Source: Eutreptiella sp. 'Long Island Sound 2002' (Eukaryota > Euglenozoa > Euglenophyceae > Eutreptiales > Eutreptiaceae). Taken from it: a stretch of 64,000 bases of DNA. The translations under genes and the position numbers were made by a program. The notes below the pieces were generated by a model. That model was not told the origin of the DNA and ran no database searches. It saw only the letters and a list, made by a program, of their open reading frames with translations. Below are positions 1-11,160 of this stretch, in pieces (within the stretch, counting starts at the first letter, position 1; each line of letters begins with the position of its first letter). Location of the stretch: positions 81,560,562-81,624,561 of the forward strand of contig OZ038379.1 of NCBI GenBank assembly GCA_964036045.1, read 5' to 3'.

Positions 1-825
1 GCTTTTTTCTAAGTCACAGTGGTACGCCTGGTCCACACAAGACGTTGTAGATAACCTCCAGGCCCTGGTATGGAACCTGGTGTGGGGTGGATATCCATAG
101 TCCTCGTAGAAACCGTCGTTTCGCCGCTGCTGGGAAAAGTACAGACCGGTCAGGATGTTTCCCTTGAGCCAGATGCATGCATGGATCCGCCAAGCAAGGA
201 AGTGCAAGGCTTCCAGATGACACCAGCCTGTGATCTGTTGTGTACAGGGGCAGGTCGTCTCTGGGTATGGGGGTAGGTCTACCTTTTTTACGGATCTCGG
301 TTTTTGATTCGATCTCTCTGGATTTTTGCGATAATTGGCTGCATGTTGTTGTCGTTGTATGTTTTGATGTATGCTCGCCCTTTTTGAAGGCGTGACTGCA
401 TGTTTTTTGTGGATGACGATGAGCATTAGACAAACGAAAGGCCCGAGTTGGGGTATGAGTGTGATTGTATGAGCGCGGTACCGAACCACGAGGGAGAGTC
501 GACACAAGAGGGCACGGGGTCCAAAGCAGCCTACTGTCTTACACGGTATTGCGAACAACCAGCGTGTATGGGCATGTTTGTATGCGTGCATGATAAAGGG
601 AGCCTTGCCCACGGTTCCGGGGAATGGACCAAACTTTGCCTCCCTTGTGGTTGTCTGTACTTCAGCCTATGGCCGGCCACCGACGAGTTTGTCTTTCGTG
701 TGCTTGCGTGCCTGTGACCAATAAAACAGAAGGAATTAATCATCACCTCTTTCATAGTCATGACGCCATCAGCCTATGAAACCGTTACTTTCAAATAAGG
801 AAACATTTTTTCGGTCAAAATAAAA
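1..825. other. Unassigned left-end sequence
   Basis: I recognise no gene here. Open frames on both strands are short, of mixed composition and without a motif I can name. An AATAAA-type signal at 719-725 and a T-rich stretch after 780 could mark the 3' end of a transcript entering from the left. It does not match any other part of the window that I could find. Confidence 0.3.
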
Positions 826-1111
826 ATGTTGTCAAAAGTACTTTCATGGCAAACAGCACAAGAAAATATGTCCGTAGAGGGGTCACAACCCGTAGTACAC
901 TTACGTGGGGCCCCAAAAGAGGGGTTTTTGGCCAAAAAAAGGGCATCTCAAGCGCCTGTGACCACCTGCAACCGCCTGCGACCGCCTGCGACCGTGAGCT
1001 CTCCCCATGGCTGCACTATGATGCAACAATGTGTTTTGCATGTTTCCGTTGCTCGATATTGGCCGTTTTGCACTTTTGCGATTTGGTCCTTTTGTGCTCT
1101 AACTAGTTAGA

Positions 1112-1225
1112 ACGGGGTTAGAGCACTAGTTATCGCGTGGGTTGTCGCGCGATAACCTAGTTATCGCGAGAGTTATCGCGCGATAACTACTTATCGCGCG
1201 AGTTATCGCTTAGGTCATCGCGCTA
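1112..1225. repeat. GTTATCGCG hairpin array, left E1A
   Basis: Repeated GTTATCGCG and CGCGATAAC words are separated by short spacers and preceded by CTCTAACTAGTTAGA. Each pair can fold into a hairpin. The segment 1010-1225 matches the reverse complement of 48911-49130, so it is the inner part of an inverted terminal region. Confidence 0.8.
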
Positions 1226-1280
1226 CATTTTCTCTTGTTTGATGTTTTCCCTCTTCGCTTTAGCACTCAAATACTCTACA

Positions 1281-3399
1281 ATGGCCCTTGCTGCTGCTGC
1301 CCACGCTTGGTGCGAGCACCATCAAAAGCTCCCTGGGCTCCGTCACCTTGGCGGTCCCGAGGGGTTTACGATGGGTGCCATCAATGTGAGGCGCCCTGTG
1401 GCGACTCATTTTGACCATGGTGTGGACTTTGGACTCATCGTCCATAACTCTCCCTTCATGGCGAACGAGAAAGACCCCCTGGTTCTCACCAGCTACATCT
1501 CCGAGTTGCCAGAGGTAAACCCAGGGGTTGGTGGATTTTTGATCTAGCTGCATCCAGAAGATGTGGACGCGGCGTTGGAGTCCGTCACCGCCCATGCCGA
1601 GAAGGGTGCGGGGACGAAGACGACCCTTTATGTGGGTCAAGAGGAAGAAGAGGAGGAAGTGGAGGGGGAAGCGGAGGAGGTGGTCGAGGTGGGGGCTGGG
1701 AGGAGGAAGGACAAGCTGCACAACCCCCTCATGAGTAGTGTCCAGAAGGTAAGGATCCGACCGGGTAAGGGGAAGGGGAAGTCGGATGGTTGGTTCCCCC
1801 AACCCCTCACCCACAACACCCGGCGGGTCTGCACTGACGACCCCGAAACCAAGCTCCCCATGCACTCCCTTTGCCCCACAAGGGAGTGGGAGCGTGAGTG
1901 GTATGGGGTCACCACTCCCGACATTATCCTCGGGGCAGGGGTGATTCTTTTTCCTTTTTGGGCAACACCCCCCCTTCTTGGGGAGGCGGAGGAGGTGGTT
2001 GCCGCCGAGCCTTTGGGGTCCTTTGAGAGGTACCCCAATGATCTTGTGGTCACCACCAGGGGAAGGCTGGTGGTGAACCACCTGATCGAGCATGATTTTT
2101 TGAGTGCTGTGCAGCTGGAAAGTCTTTTTGACGATCTGCATAGGGTGCCTCTCTCACAGAAGGCACCCATTTTCAATGAGAACCCCCCGATTGTGGGCAG
2201 GCCCCAAGATTGAGGGACCCGCCGCACAGTGTATGGCAACTATGGGGGTGCCAACCACCACAAGCACAACCCCCACAAGCTCCACGATCTGCCAGTCCTC
2301 AAAAGGGTGGCACATCGTGTCATTGAGACTGCGAAGAAGACTGTGGTGGGGGGGGTTGGGTGGAGCTGCACCATCGTGGACATGGCGGAAATTTCGAGCT
2401 ATGACCACACACCCCAGCACCTCCATTGTGATGCCCCCCCCTGCACCATTCCTGCAGGCACATTGATTGTTAATTGCCTCAATATGCTCAGCCATAATCA
2501 TGAGGCCGAGGATGGGTCGAATTTTCTTTTTGTGCCCTCTAGTAGTTCGGGGTTCCGTGACCCTTGGTTGGAGAGCGGTGTGCCATTCAAGAGGGGCGCT
2601 GCCTTTTTTTTTAATGCCCTTGATGTCCACTGGGGGTCAGGCATTCCAAAGGCATCCCCCACTGGTGTGACCCGTCCTCGCCTCATGGCATTTTTTGTAA
2701 TTGACCTAACCCAAGGGCCTAACCTACGCTTCCCAAACCTGCATGTCACCCAGCCCATTAAGCGAACCCAGCTGGGGGCACCTGGTGGCCAGGTTGCCAA
2801 GACGGTCCCCTTTCAGGGGGCGGTTAGGTGTAGGGGAAAGGTCGTGGCCAAGTGCTACGGTTGCGATCAAGCTCTTTTCTGCACCGCACACAAAGATGGT
2901 CTTTGTGTGCCATGCCAGGAGGGGGAGGAGCAAGAGGGGGGGAGGAGGAGGAGTTGGTGGAGGACCCCAATGGAGTCACTATTGAGCAATGTGCACAGTG
3001 CTTGCTCCCGTTGGGAACAACCACCGGGCATTTTTTGTTGTCAGGGTGGGGGGATGGGAGGGAGGTGGTTGCCCCCCTCACTAATGATGAGGTGGGGGGG
3101 GTCGCACGCCACCCTGATCAGTGCCCCTTGGCCAAGGTGCCATACGGAGGCACTGCCCTGGCCTACCTTTCAAGGGGATGTGGGGATTAGGGTGCCACCA
3201 GGGTACATTTTGGTGCTGAGGAAGGGAATGTATGGAGGAGTGGCCAGGGAGGCCCCTCAGGTCGTGGGGGTGGCCTCAGGTGGTGGAGTGGAGGCAAGTG
3301 GGGGATGCAGCCGTCACGGACTTCGTGCGGCCGCACAAGATGAACCTGGTGCTGGACGACCCCAAGAAGGAGGGCAAAGGCATGTGCCCATGTCACCAG
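1281..3399 (+). pseudogene. E1A 2OG-Fe(II) dioxygenase-like gene, first exon region
   Basis: The start at 1281 is chosen because E1B has an ATG at the same place (49304) followed by similar protein. The frame breaks at a TAG (1545-1547), where E1B reads CAG, and again near 2213. After an acidic linker, the C-terminal part has a double-stranded beta-helix pattern: H-C-D at 2424-2432, a distal His in DVHWGSG (2628-2630) and an Arg about 17 residues later (2679-2681). These are the HxD...H...R iron and 2-oxoglutarate ligands. A Cys/His cluster follows (C-x2-C-x4-C-x2-H-x4-C-x2-C, about 2856-2916), likely zinc binding. E1B keeps all of these. The substrate is unknown. Other iron/2OG hydroxylase families remain possible. 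Confidence 0.6.
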
Positions 3400-3640
3400 G
3401 TGTGAAGACTGCCCACTACACCTTGCACTAACCCCTGCTCTAACTAGTTATCGCGCTAGGTTATCGCGTTCTAACTAGGTGCTCTAACTAGTTATCGCGC
3501 TAGGTCATCGCGTCCCAACTAGTTATCGCGGGGGTTATCGCGGGGGTTATCGCGGGGGTTATCGCGTTCTAACTAGGTTATCGCGCGAGTTATCGTGGTA
3601 GTTATCACGTGTGTTTTTTTGTTTCTTTTGCTCTTCCTAG
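3400..3640 (+). repeat. E1A intron filled with GTTATCGCG palindromes
   Basis: The donor is CAG|GTGTGA at 3399/3400. The acceptor is a T-rich tract ending CTTCCTAG at 3640. Between them are about ten GTTATCGCG-type words, including three consecutive GCGGGGGTTATC units and CTCTAACTAG spacers. E1B has an intron at the same place (51416-51632), with the same motif but a different array length. Splicing joins a conserved KGM-C-PCHQ segment to ATVLQLP. Confidence 0.75.
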
Positions 3641-4182
3641 GCCACCGTCCTGCAATTGCCGCGTCTCTTCGTCAAGGAGGCAGCCGAGGCAGCAGCAGCA
3701 GCAGCAACAGGAGCAGCAGAAGCAGCAGGGGCACCGCCCGCCAAGCCGGTGGCGGTCCGTGCGGAGCTGGAGGGGCAGAAGTGGCAGCCGAAGGGGGTAG
3801 CCTGGCGCTGGGGGGAGCCGACGGACGAGGTCTGCCGGCAAGGGGGGACCGGATGGTACCGGCAGGTCACCATCACCGAGAAGGAGGGGGGGGTGGAGAG
3901 GAAGACCAACCTCACCCTCCCTTCCTATGTGTGGGTTGGGGGGGAAACGGCCAAAAGGCCGAATGCTGTTGAGGGGGAAACGGTTGCGGCTTTTTTGTGT
4001 TTGTTTGGGATGGGTAACCCCCCCCAAAGGAAAAATTGTTTTTTGTTGAGGGTGTGCTTTGTTGATGAAGCATCGGGGGGGTACGCTGGGAGGGAAGTGT
4101 AGCAGAAGCTGCACACGCCGGGGGGGCATCCACCAGGTTGGGGGGTTCGAGGCCCCCTAATCTGTGTGTGATGCAACCGCCG
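3641..4182 (+). pseudogene. E1A second exon, 5' part, up to the E2A insertion
   Basis: The exon begins just after the acceptor and encodes an Ala/Glu-rich helix and then a globular stretch (GTGWYRQVTITEKEGG, LLRVCFVDEASGGY). E1B (51633-52170) encodes close relatives. A TAG at 4099-4101 and a frame change in the following G-run break the frame. The exon is cut at 4182 by E2A and resumes at 11161. With E2A and one 2-bp duplication removed, the reading frame is continuous across the junction and matches E1B. I do not recognise the domain family. Confidence 0.6.
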
Positions 4183-4211
4183 TGTACCCTTCGTGAACCG
4201 GCCGTTTGAAT
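4183..4211 (+). repeat. E2A left terminal inverted repeat
   Basis: TGTACCCTTCGTGAACCGG followed by CCGTTTGAA. It pairs with 11125-11160 in inverse orientation and matches the E2B left end at 17478. Confidence 0.85.
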
Positions 4212-4365
4212 CGAGATTCACGGTACCGTGAATTTCACCCAATTTTGTTGTGTTTTGCTCGTAACTTGGTGCTATTGTGTGCTTTTGTCGTGCTACCTTC
4301 GCCCAAAGTAAGATGCAACAAATATGTGCAATTTAGAGGTTTAAAGTCCCCGCATGGTTCAACAC

Positions 4366-4505
4366 ATGTGGTACGATTCGCGTGAATTTGAAATTCACGC
4401 ACCCAGATTCACGCAGAAATTCACGGTAGATTCACAGATTCATGCCAATGTGGAATTCGCACGAATTTCATACGAATTTCGTACGCATTTCGCACGAATT
4501 TATCC
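4366..4505. repeat. TTCGTACGAA palindrome array, E2A 5' region
   Basis: Multiple AATTCGTACGAA, ATTCACG and TTCGCACGAA words lie just upstream of the first coding exon (ATG at 4567). The same words recur in the E2 intron, before the transposase and at the right end. Confidence 0.8.
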
Positions 4506-4566
4506 TCCTTTCCACTCTTTCGCTTTGTCAAAGCTCTCAAAGGCTGCGCATTCTTCTCTTTGAATC

Positions 4567-6486
4567 ATGTCCCAGCAGACTATGTCCCAGCTCGCCAGCC
4601 TGGCCTCGCGCCCCGACCCCGCAGCCGACACCCTCGCCCGCTACCAAGCCCTCCCCGTCGCCCACCATCAATTGGAGGAGGCGACGTACGGGTCGGGGGC
4701 ACTGGGGGTGGATGACGTCGTGGGCTGGGCAGCATCCCTCGATCCCTCCCCCGAGGTCATCCACATCGACATGCGCAGCCCCAGCCACAACTCCTACCTC
4801 GGGGGGAGGGGATGGGCCACAACCTTGTGGAGGGAACTGCGCCGCCAACTCTCCTCCCTTAAATTTCTGCATCTAACCCCTCTCCCCTCCAGTGTTGACT
4901 AGCTCCTCAACTCCATGAGGACTAACCCTGTGGGGAAGCCTCAGGACGCCCACATCCAGGTGTACCCCACCACTAACCTCGTCCATACCCCCCCCCCCCA
5001 CTGCGATATGGTGTGCCTACAGGATCTTGCTGCAGGTGCACCGGCAGACCATTCTTTTTTCCCCTTTTCTTGGCACCTTGCCAACCCCCGGTGGTGGGAT
5101 GATTTGGGCATCGCCCCTTTCCATCCCCCCACCCCCCCCCCAGGTGCACGTCTCCGACGTCACCCACCCCACCTTCTATAGCACAACTTGTTTGCAATGG
5201 TATTGTGGTGCCTCATGCGCCCCCCCCTTCATTTCAAGTGAACCCCCCCTCCGCACCGAACCCCTTCCCGACCCCCCTTTTGGGGTGATGGGCAACCCTG
5301 ACCCCGCCCCCGACAGGGTTGGCCCCTCCCAGCCGCCCCTCAACTTTGTTGATGGGAACGGCTACATTGTGCTTCGGGGGCTTGTGGGGGCACGGCATTG
5401 TGAGGTGGGGTGGAACAAGGGGGTGAAGGCGTTGGGCAGCGGCGACGAAAAAGTCGTCGCAAAAAATTTTGCGCTCCTTTTCAACGCCGCAGGAGTGAGG
5501 AGCAGGCCAAGGATCCTGGGCTCCCCCGGCGTTGGCAAGCAAGAGCAACTTGGGGTCGGGGGTGGGGGGGCCTCTCTTCTAGAAGTTCCACCCCCACCTC
5601 ACCGAAAATGTCCCTCGGGTTGGGGACCTCCACCCAATGACGCCGGGCAGCGTCATTGTGGCGAGTGTGGGGGGTGGGCCGCAGCTCCCCCACACCGACG
5701 TCGCCACCCACCCCGAGGTCCTCTCCCCCCACAACAGGGAGGTCTCAGGTTGCCACCTGAGTAGCTTCCTCTGCTTGTCAGAGGACTACCAGGTGGCGGT
5801 GCAGGCGGGGACGGCCCTGGGGGAGGCGGGGGAGGCGCGCTGGGACACCGTTGAGCTGCATTGGGGGGACATGCTGCTGATGGTGGCCACCAGCCGCCAT
5901 CATGGATTGCCTGCCCTCCCCGACTCCAAGGATGGGCTGCAGGGGGCTCTTTTTAACTTGTGGACCCCGCCCCCCGACACAAACACCACCAGGCCAACAC
6001 AACACACCTGGACCCCACCCCCCCAAGGAGGCCCTGGAGGTTGCTGGGGATTTGTCCAGCTCGGACTTCCCCAGCGTGGACCAGGTGTTGTGGGTGGGGA
6101 AGGGGGCGGTTGGGAGGGTGGGGTTGTGGGAGGGGGATGCTGCTCAGGCCCTCTTCGCCGACCCCCCCGAGTCGGTCCCGGCAGGCCCCCCCACCTACCC
6201 CTTCCACCCCGCCTTCCTCTCCCGGTCGGCCCCGGCCTCCGACCTCGCCGTCATCGAGGTCGGCGAGCAGTGCATGCTGTTCTTCGTGGGCAGCGTGCAC
6301 CAGCTGGAGGTCTGCAAGGGGGACAATGTCGATGCGGAGTCGGAGATCCACTTCGCCATGACCGGCATTGCCCCCCCGGAGCGGCCGACCACGCTGTGGC
6401 ACCTGGTGAACACGGTCCCAGCGTCGCGGTCGCCCAAGTGCGCGAAGACCGGGGCATGGAGCATCACCTGCCCATGCGAGTGCAAG
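4567..6486 (+). pseudogene. E2A 2OG-Fe(II) dioxygenase-like gene, exon 1
   Basis: The start MSQQTMSQLASL is supported by the E2B copy (17841). A TAG at 4900-4902 interrupts the frame where E2B has CAA, so this is a point nonsense mutation. Further frame breaks occur at C/G runs. The segment NFVDGNGYIVLRG (about 5341-5385) resembles the N-terminal strand of phytanoyl-hydroxylase-like proteins. H-T-D at 5691-5699 and a His in TSRHHGL (5898-5903) fit iron ligands. The expected 2OG-binding Arg position is Gln (CAG, 5940-5942) here but Arg (CGG, 19183-19185) in E2B, one G-to-A change. The exon ends at a Cys-rich CPCECK with donor AAG|GTGTGC. The substrate is unknown. Confidence 0.55.
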
Positions 6487-6765
6487 GTGTGCTTGCTTGT
6501 GTGTTTGCTTTGTTTATTGGCAAATTGGACGAAATTCACGTGAAATTCGTACGAAATTCGTGCCAATTTCGTACGAATTTCGCACGAATTTCACGTGAAT
6601 AAATTTGTGTGAATATTCTGGAAATGTGAAATTCGTACGAAATTCGTACGAATTTCGCACGAATATCTGTGAATTTCGTCCAATTTGCTCCTTTTGTTCT
6701 TGCATTGCCTCCTGTCCACTCCCTCTTTCTCAATTCGTGCCTGGCACACTTCCCCACATCTGCAG
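6487..6765 (+). repeat. E2A intron with TTCGTACGAA palindromes
   Basis: The donor is at 6487 (GTGTGCTTGC) and the acceptor is a pyrimidine-rich tract ending CATCTGCAG at 6765. The core 6533-6680 is dense in AATTCGTACGAA and TTCGTGCGAA words plus a long inverted pair around ATTCTGGAAATGTGAAATTC. E2B has lost this intron within a larger deletion. Confidence 0.75.
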
Positions 6766-8308
6766 GTCCCGTTCACCGCGTGGTCGCCGGATATTTGGCA
6801 CCACACCAAGTGCAAGTACAAGCCCCGGCCCCGTTTGCCCGAGGAGCACGCCGAGCCCCACGAAGGCCCCGGTGGCGACCAGCCCGCAGGCACCGGTGGC
6901 GGACGGCCGCCGAGCGAGGCCGGCAGTGTGCGCAGTGAGGGGTCGCGGCGCTCTGGACGTTCGTGAGGCAGCGAGGCCAGCACCGCCACGGGGCATGTGG
7001 CGCGCGAGGTGGTGGTGCCCATGCCGTCCCGCGACGAGTTGGGCGACGCCCACACCGACCCCCCCCTAGACCGGGTCACCTTGGCCGCCAGGCAGCCGGA
7101 TCCGGCCCGGACCCAGCAGGTGCCGCCCGGGCCCGACGGGCGGCAGCGGCACCTCAGTGCCGTGTGGGACATGGTCTTGGATTCCCGGGGGGTGCAGGGC
7201 ACATTCCGCATCTCCTTCCCCTGCCCCATTGTGGTTAGGGGGGGGGCCAACCTGCCTTCGGGGCAGGAGCTGGTGGTCATGTTTGCCTACCGGCTTGTGA
7301 GTGGACACTGGCGGGTGCAGACCGGGGTGTCGCGGATCGGGGAGGAGGGGACGGTGAGCACGGCTGGGGTTTTTGGGCTGAATGTGCTCACGGGTTGGGA
7401 GCAGCGGAGGCCGGAGTGGGCGGACGTGGCATGGCTTGCCATGCGCGTCCATGTGGGGAGACAGCGGAACATGGGGGTGGCTGGCGTCATTGACGTCGAG
7501 GAGGACGAACCCCCCACCCGCAAGCGAAAAGGGCGCCCCCCCCAAGGGGACACCGAGCCCCCCCCCCCCCCCAAAACCCGCGCGTACGGCCACCCCAACG
7601 GAGCGGGCGGTGCGGGCGGAGCAGGCAGACCCGGTGGCGGGGCGGGGGCAGAGGGGGGTGGTGCAGGAGTGGGTGGACCAGCAGCGGGTGAGGGCGTGGG
7701 AGGCACGCGCGATCAGCGCGGAGGCTGCCAACCGCGACCTCGAGGCCCGTCTGTCCAAGGCCAACGAGGACAGGCGGGACTCCGAGTCGCGGTTGGCGGA
7801 CGTCACCAAGGAGCGTGACCGGCTGGCCACCAAGGTGAAAACTCTTGAGCACGACTTGGCGACGTTGCGCAAGGCAAAGCCGGCGGCACAGCCAGCAGAG
7901 GCAGTGGAGAGGTCTGAGGGTGCCGACGCCCCCCCGGATGACAAGGGGGGGGCCAATGCCGCCGGTGTCAGGTACCTTCTGGCCGGCGCACAGGCGTGGC
8001 ATGCCCAGGCCGAGGCGTGCGCCGGCCAGATGTTGGCAGTGTCCACCGTCCTGCGGATGGCCATGATGGCCAGTGGCAAGCAGGTCGATGTGGACAGCGT
8101 GGCCCCCGACGCCCCCAAGGTGACTGCCGCATTGGAGGAAGTGTGCCGGCAGTACCCCCCCCACCGCCTCACGTCGGCGGCCATGGACCCCTCCTTTGTG
8201 CAGGCGGTGGGGGAGCAGAGCTCCCAGGGGTCCGCTAACCGGAGCTCTGCTCCGGGGGGGGGGGGGGGTAGCTCACCCTTTACCCTCGGGACCACCTGTC
8301 CTTTCTAA
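6766..8308 (+). pseudogene. E2A AT-hook and coiled-coil protein, second exon
   Basis: The exon encodes TAWSPDIWHHTKCKY, low-complexity Pro/Gly stretches, a globular segment (GTFRISFPCPIVVRGG, 7198-7245) and a basic RKRKGRPP patch (about 7518-7541) that fits an AT-hook, a minor-groove binder for AT-rich DNA. A heptad-rich coiled coil follows (RLADVTKERDRLATKVKTLE, about 7791-7850). The C-terminal part is helical and ends in a Ser/Gly tail. The frame changes at a C-run near 7560 and a few other places. The same order of basic hook then coiled coil is seen in E1A (11161-11705). A DNA-binding, oligomerising role is inferred. Confidence 0.5.
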
Positions 8309-8640
8309 CCACCACAAATGTTATCTTGCCCCCCCCCCCCCCCAAGCATGGGCAGTTTGACCAACATGTGGGGCACTCCCCCCCCACTGTGCGAAATTTT
8401 CTGCACCACTGTTTGTACATTATTCGGGGTATGCTATGCCCCCGGACCTGTTTGCGATATTTTCTGCGGCACTGTTTGTATTTTATTTGGGTTATGCTAT
8501 GCCCCCTAACGTGTTACACTGCTGACTGAGTTCTAGCCGGAATGACAGCCACTGGAGTGGGTGTGTGATAACCCATGAGCACCATCCTGTGCTTGCTTTG
8601 TGAGGGTCAACGAGGGCAGAAGGGTGAGGCTTCGGCAGAA
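8309..8640. repeat. Non-coding spacer with tandem duplication
   Basis: Two tandem copies of a roughly 63-bp unit (about 8389-8451 and 8452-8510) contain ATTTTCTGC, CACTGTTTGTA and TATGCTATGCCCCC. E2B keeps a single diverged unit near 20186-20240. There is no coding signal. Confidence 0.6.
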
Positions 8641-8649
8641 ATTCTGTGA

Positions 8650-8835
8650 CAGTCATGCGAAATGAGCACGAAATTGGTACCAAATTCGTACGAAATTCGT
8701 ACGAATTTCGTGTGAATTTCGTGCGAATTTCACATTTTCAGAATATTCACACAAATCCATTCAATTGAAATTCGCACGAAATTCGTACAAAATTCGTACG
8801 AATTTCGTGCGAATTTATGTGAATTTTTTCGAATT
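8650..8835. repeat. TTCGTACGAA palindrome array before the E2A transposase
   Basis: A dense array of AAATTCGTACGAA and TTCGTGCGAATTT words forms two large imperfect palindromes separated by TTCAGAATATTCACAC. It sits 100-280 bp upstream of the transposase ATG, so it could act as a promoter-proximal or subterminal binding site. Confidence 0.75.
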
Positions 8836-8934
8836 GCATGCGAATCACAGTAGAGACAGTTGTCTGCGGGAGGGGGATGGTAGAAACCTTGCGATGACTG
8901 CCTCCCCCATTCAAAAGGTCTTGTATCTCACACC

Positions 8935-10697
8935 ATGCCGCGGCCCAAGGAGCCATTCCATCTGCTAGCGGATCGTACACGACGGCGGCGCCTACAAGAG
9001 CTCCAGGAAGTTGTTACCAAGGAGCTTGCAGCACCCTACACCGTCAAGTACCTGCCCGACACCGGGCAAACAGTGCTTACCCCCGAAAGAAGAGTTGTAG
9101 CCACCTTCCAGCCTGAGCCCACCATGGAGGAGAGGTTGATTATGGCCGTCCCGAGGATCCGGTCATTGCACCTCTCTAGGACGGAGTCCCGGTACCTAGT
9201 GGGGAGCATGACGTACGGTGTGGTATGGGACCAGGTGTACGGCATGCTTCGGCAGCTAGCGTTGCCGGAGTCCCGGGCGTTCACCGCCTATACGGGAGAC
9301 GACGCGGCCATCAATGGTGCGGCTTGCTACCTACCTGACCGCATCGGCCACCTATTCAAGTGTCGACCACCCCCACCCTCGGACATCATGCAGCCCGGGG
9401 ACCGACGGCTGCATTGGTTGCCTATCGCGGTGGACAGTACATCGAGGCATGAGGCCTCGTACGTCCATTGCACGCTTGGTGGCACCGCCAACCCCAACCA
9501 ACTATCTAGTTGGTGGCTACTAGGGGGCGGTGAAAAGTGGGAGACCCTCTACGCGGCCTCCCAAGAAATTGATTTTGATGATGAGTTGCGCAAGGCCGCA
9601 ACCGTAAGTTTTAAGGATACGAGAGGGAACGATAGGCAGTCCCTTTTTTTTCTGTGTGCAGATGGTAAATGACAGGTGCTCAGGGGGGCTGCCAAAACTG
9701 GAAGGCAAAATCCCCTGATGCCACTGTGTGTTGGGTCTGCATGCGTAACCGTGCTCTGTGCCTTGCTACCTTTGCTACAGCAAGTGCGATAGACGGCAAC
9801 TGGGAACCGGCCGTTGCCATAAATGCTCTATATAGGACCATTACGAGTGATAGGCGAGTGCCTGATTATGGCCTGCATGGGGTCTTTTGTGTCCTGTTGT
9901 GTGCAGTCAACGGGACACGGGACCTAGTTGTACAATTGACAGGGAAGGCACCGGCCACTGTGGCACGCACCATGCTGCAACCGGTTCTAGATGAGGCACG
10001 GCTTGCTGCACGAACTTGCACCCTTGCCTCATTAAATAATGACAAGGAAGACAGCAAGGGGAAGGTGAGGATGGAGTGTGCTGCTGCCATCCATTTCATG
10101 CGGAATAGGGGTTGGGAGAAGATAATAGATGCTTGCCTAGAGCAGCCTAGTGTGAGGCAGCATCAAGTAGGGGGAAAAAGTTGGGAGTCGGTGTGCAAAA
10201 CGTGGTGGGAGAATTTTGCAAGCATGTGTGTATACGCGTGGCGTTCCGCATGGTTCTCCGGGGCCGACTTGGGGCGGCTCCGGAACCATAGCATAGCCAC
10301 GGGCGCTGCCCACAATGAGCTCCAGTGGGGCAAACTTCTGTGGACGCATCTTTGGATCGACCACATGTATCATTCTGCAAAGAAGTGGAGAATCTTGTCA
10401 ACGTTCTCCTGCTTTGCCATGGAGGGAAGTCACCGCAGGCTGAAGCGCATGTTGCGCAACAGCGGGGGCCGAAGCCTCCTCCGGGGGAGACTAGGGGTGC
10501 AAGTGGTTGTGGACAACCACACCATTGACAATAGCCTTTGGTTGCATGGGTGGGATGCGACCAAAAGGGCTCAACATGGGCAAGGGCCCATAAGTGTACA
10601 AACGTATGCAAGCCGCACAAGAAGACGGCTTCTAACCGACATGCAGCACCTTCAGACTCTACAGCGGCGGTTCCGGTGCCGCAAGAGACGGACATGA
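8935..10697 (+). pseudogene. E2A DDE-like transposase (one frame break)
   Basis: ATG at 8935 (MPRPKEPFHL) is conserved in E2B at 20528. Two open segments (8935-9672 and 9669-10697) join at a one-base slip. Motifs in order are AVDST (Asp at 9433-9435), CADGK (about 9655-9668) followed by MTGAQGG, CWVC...C (about 9738-9772), PDYGLHGV (about 9861-9884) and EGSHRRLKRMLRNSGG (from about 10423). The same series occurs in the E1 and E6 proteins. I read the first Asp, the DGK Asp and the late Glu as a candidate DDE triad with an inserted zinc knuckle. It is not assignable by eye to a named superfamily. The protein would be about 585 aa. Its job is presumably to cut at the TGTACCC termini. Confidence 0.6.
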
Positions 10698-10797
10698 GAT
10701 CACCTTACCAACCCAGACCATTGTTGGCTGTGACCGGGGTGCATGCTGGGGGGCCTGCTAGGGGTGTGAGGACAAATCAGGGGGTGCACACCGGTAT

Positions 10798-11160
10798 CAT
10801 TTGTGTAAAATCACGTGAATTCACGTGAAATTCGTACGAAATTCGTATGAAATTCGTGCGAAGTTCGTGCGAATTTCGTACGAATTCACGTGAATTCACG
10901 GCTGTGCATCGGCTACAGGCTTGCCGGGTTCCGGCACCTCTCGTTTTGGGCACGGTTCGGACATGATGGATGCTTTTGGGGCGGGACTCTCATTGGATGA
11001 TGCGTAACAAAGTTGGGGGAGGAATTTTGGCCCCTCAAAGCCCTCAGAATGAACCAAGAATATGGCATTTTCCCCCAAAAACCTCAAAATTTGGGTAAAT
11101 TCACGTGAAATTCACGCAATTATTCAAACGGCCACTTAACGGCCGTTCACGAAGGCTACA
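10798..11160. repeat. E2A right end: palindromes and TIR
   Basis: TCACGTGAATTCACGTGAAA, AATTCGTACGAAATTCG and related words lie at 10808-10902, followed by a spacer, then TTCACGTGAAATTCACG and the inverted terminal repeat ending at 11160. The E2B equivalent is 35850-36195. Confidence 0.8.

Larger units (their letters stand above)
4183..11160 (+). mobile_element. E2A: DNA transposon with TTCGTACGAA palindromes, near-complete copy
   Basis: The left terminus is TGTACCCTTCGTGAAC and the right end is its inverse with one mismatch (11145-11160). An inner GGCCGTTTGAA is also inverted near the right end. The flanking dinucleotide CG occurs on both sides. Replacing the element plus one CG gives a 22-bp stretch that aligns without gaps to the unoccupied site in E1B (around 52164-52185). 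Contents in order: palindrome array, 2OG dioxygenase-like exon, intron with palindromes, AT-hook/coiled-coil exon, palindrome array, DDE-like transposase, terminal palindromes. E2B (17478-36195) is a second copy. Confidence 0.88.

Noticed and set aside
1260-2239. Minus-strand open frames of 200-293 codons
   Set aside because: They lie opposite the E1A dioxygenase exon, which has a homologue in E1B and catalytic motifs on the plus strand.
7066-8295. Minus-strand open frame of 409 codons
   Set aside because: It mirrors the E2A coiled-coil exon; GC-rich coding sequence often leaves the opposite strand open. The plus strand has splice signals, a basic patch and a heptad pattern.
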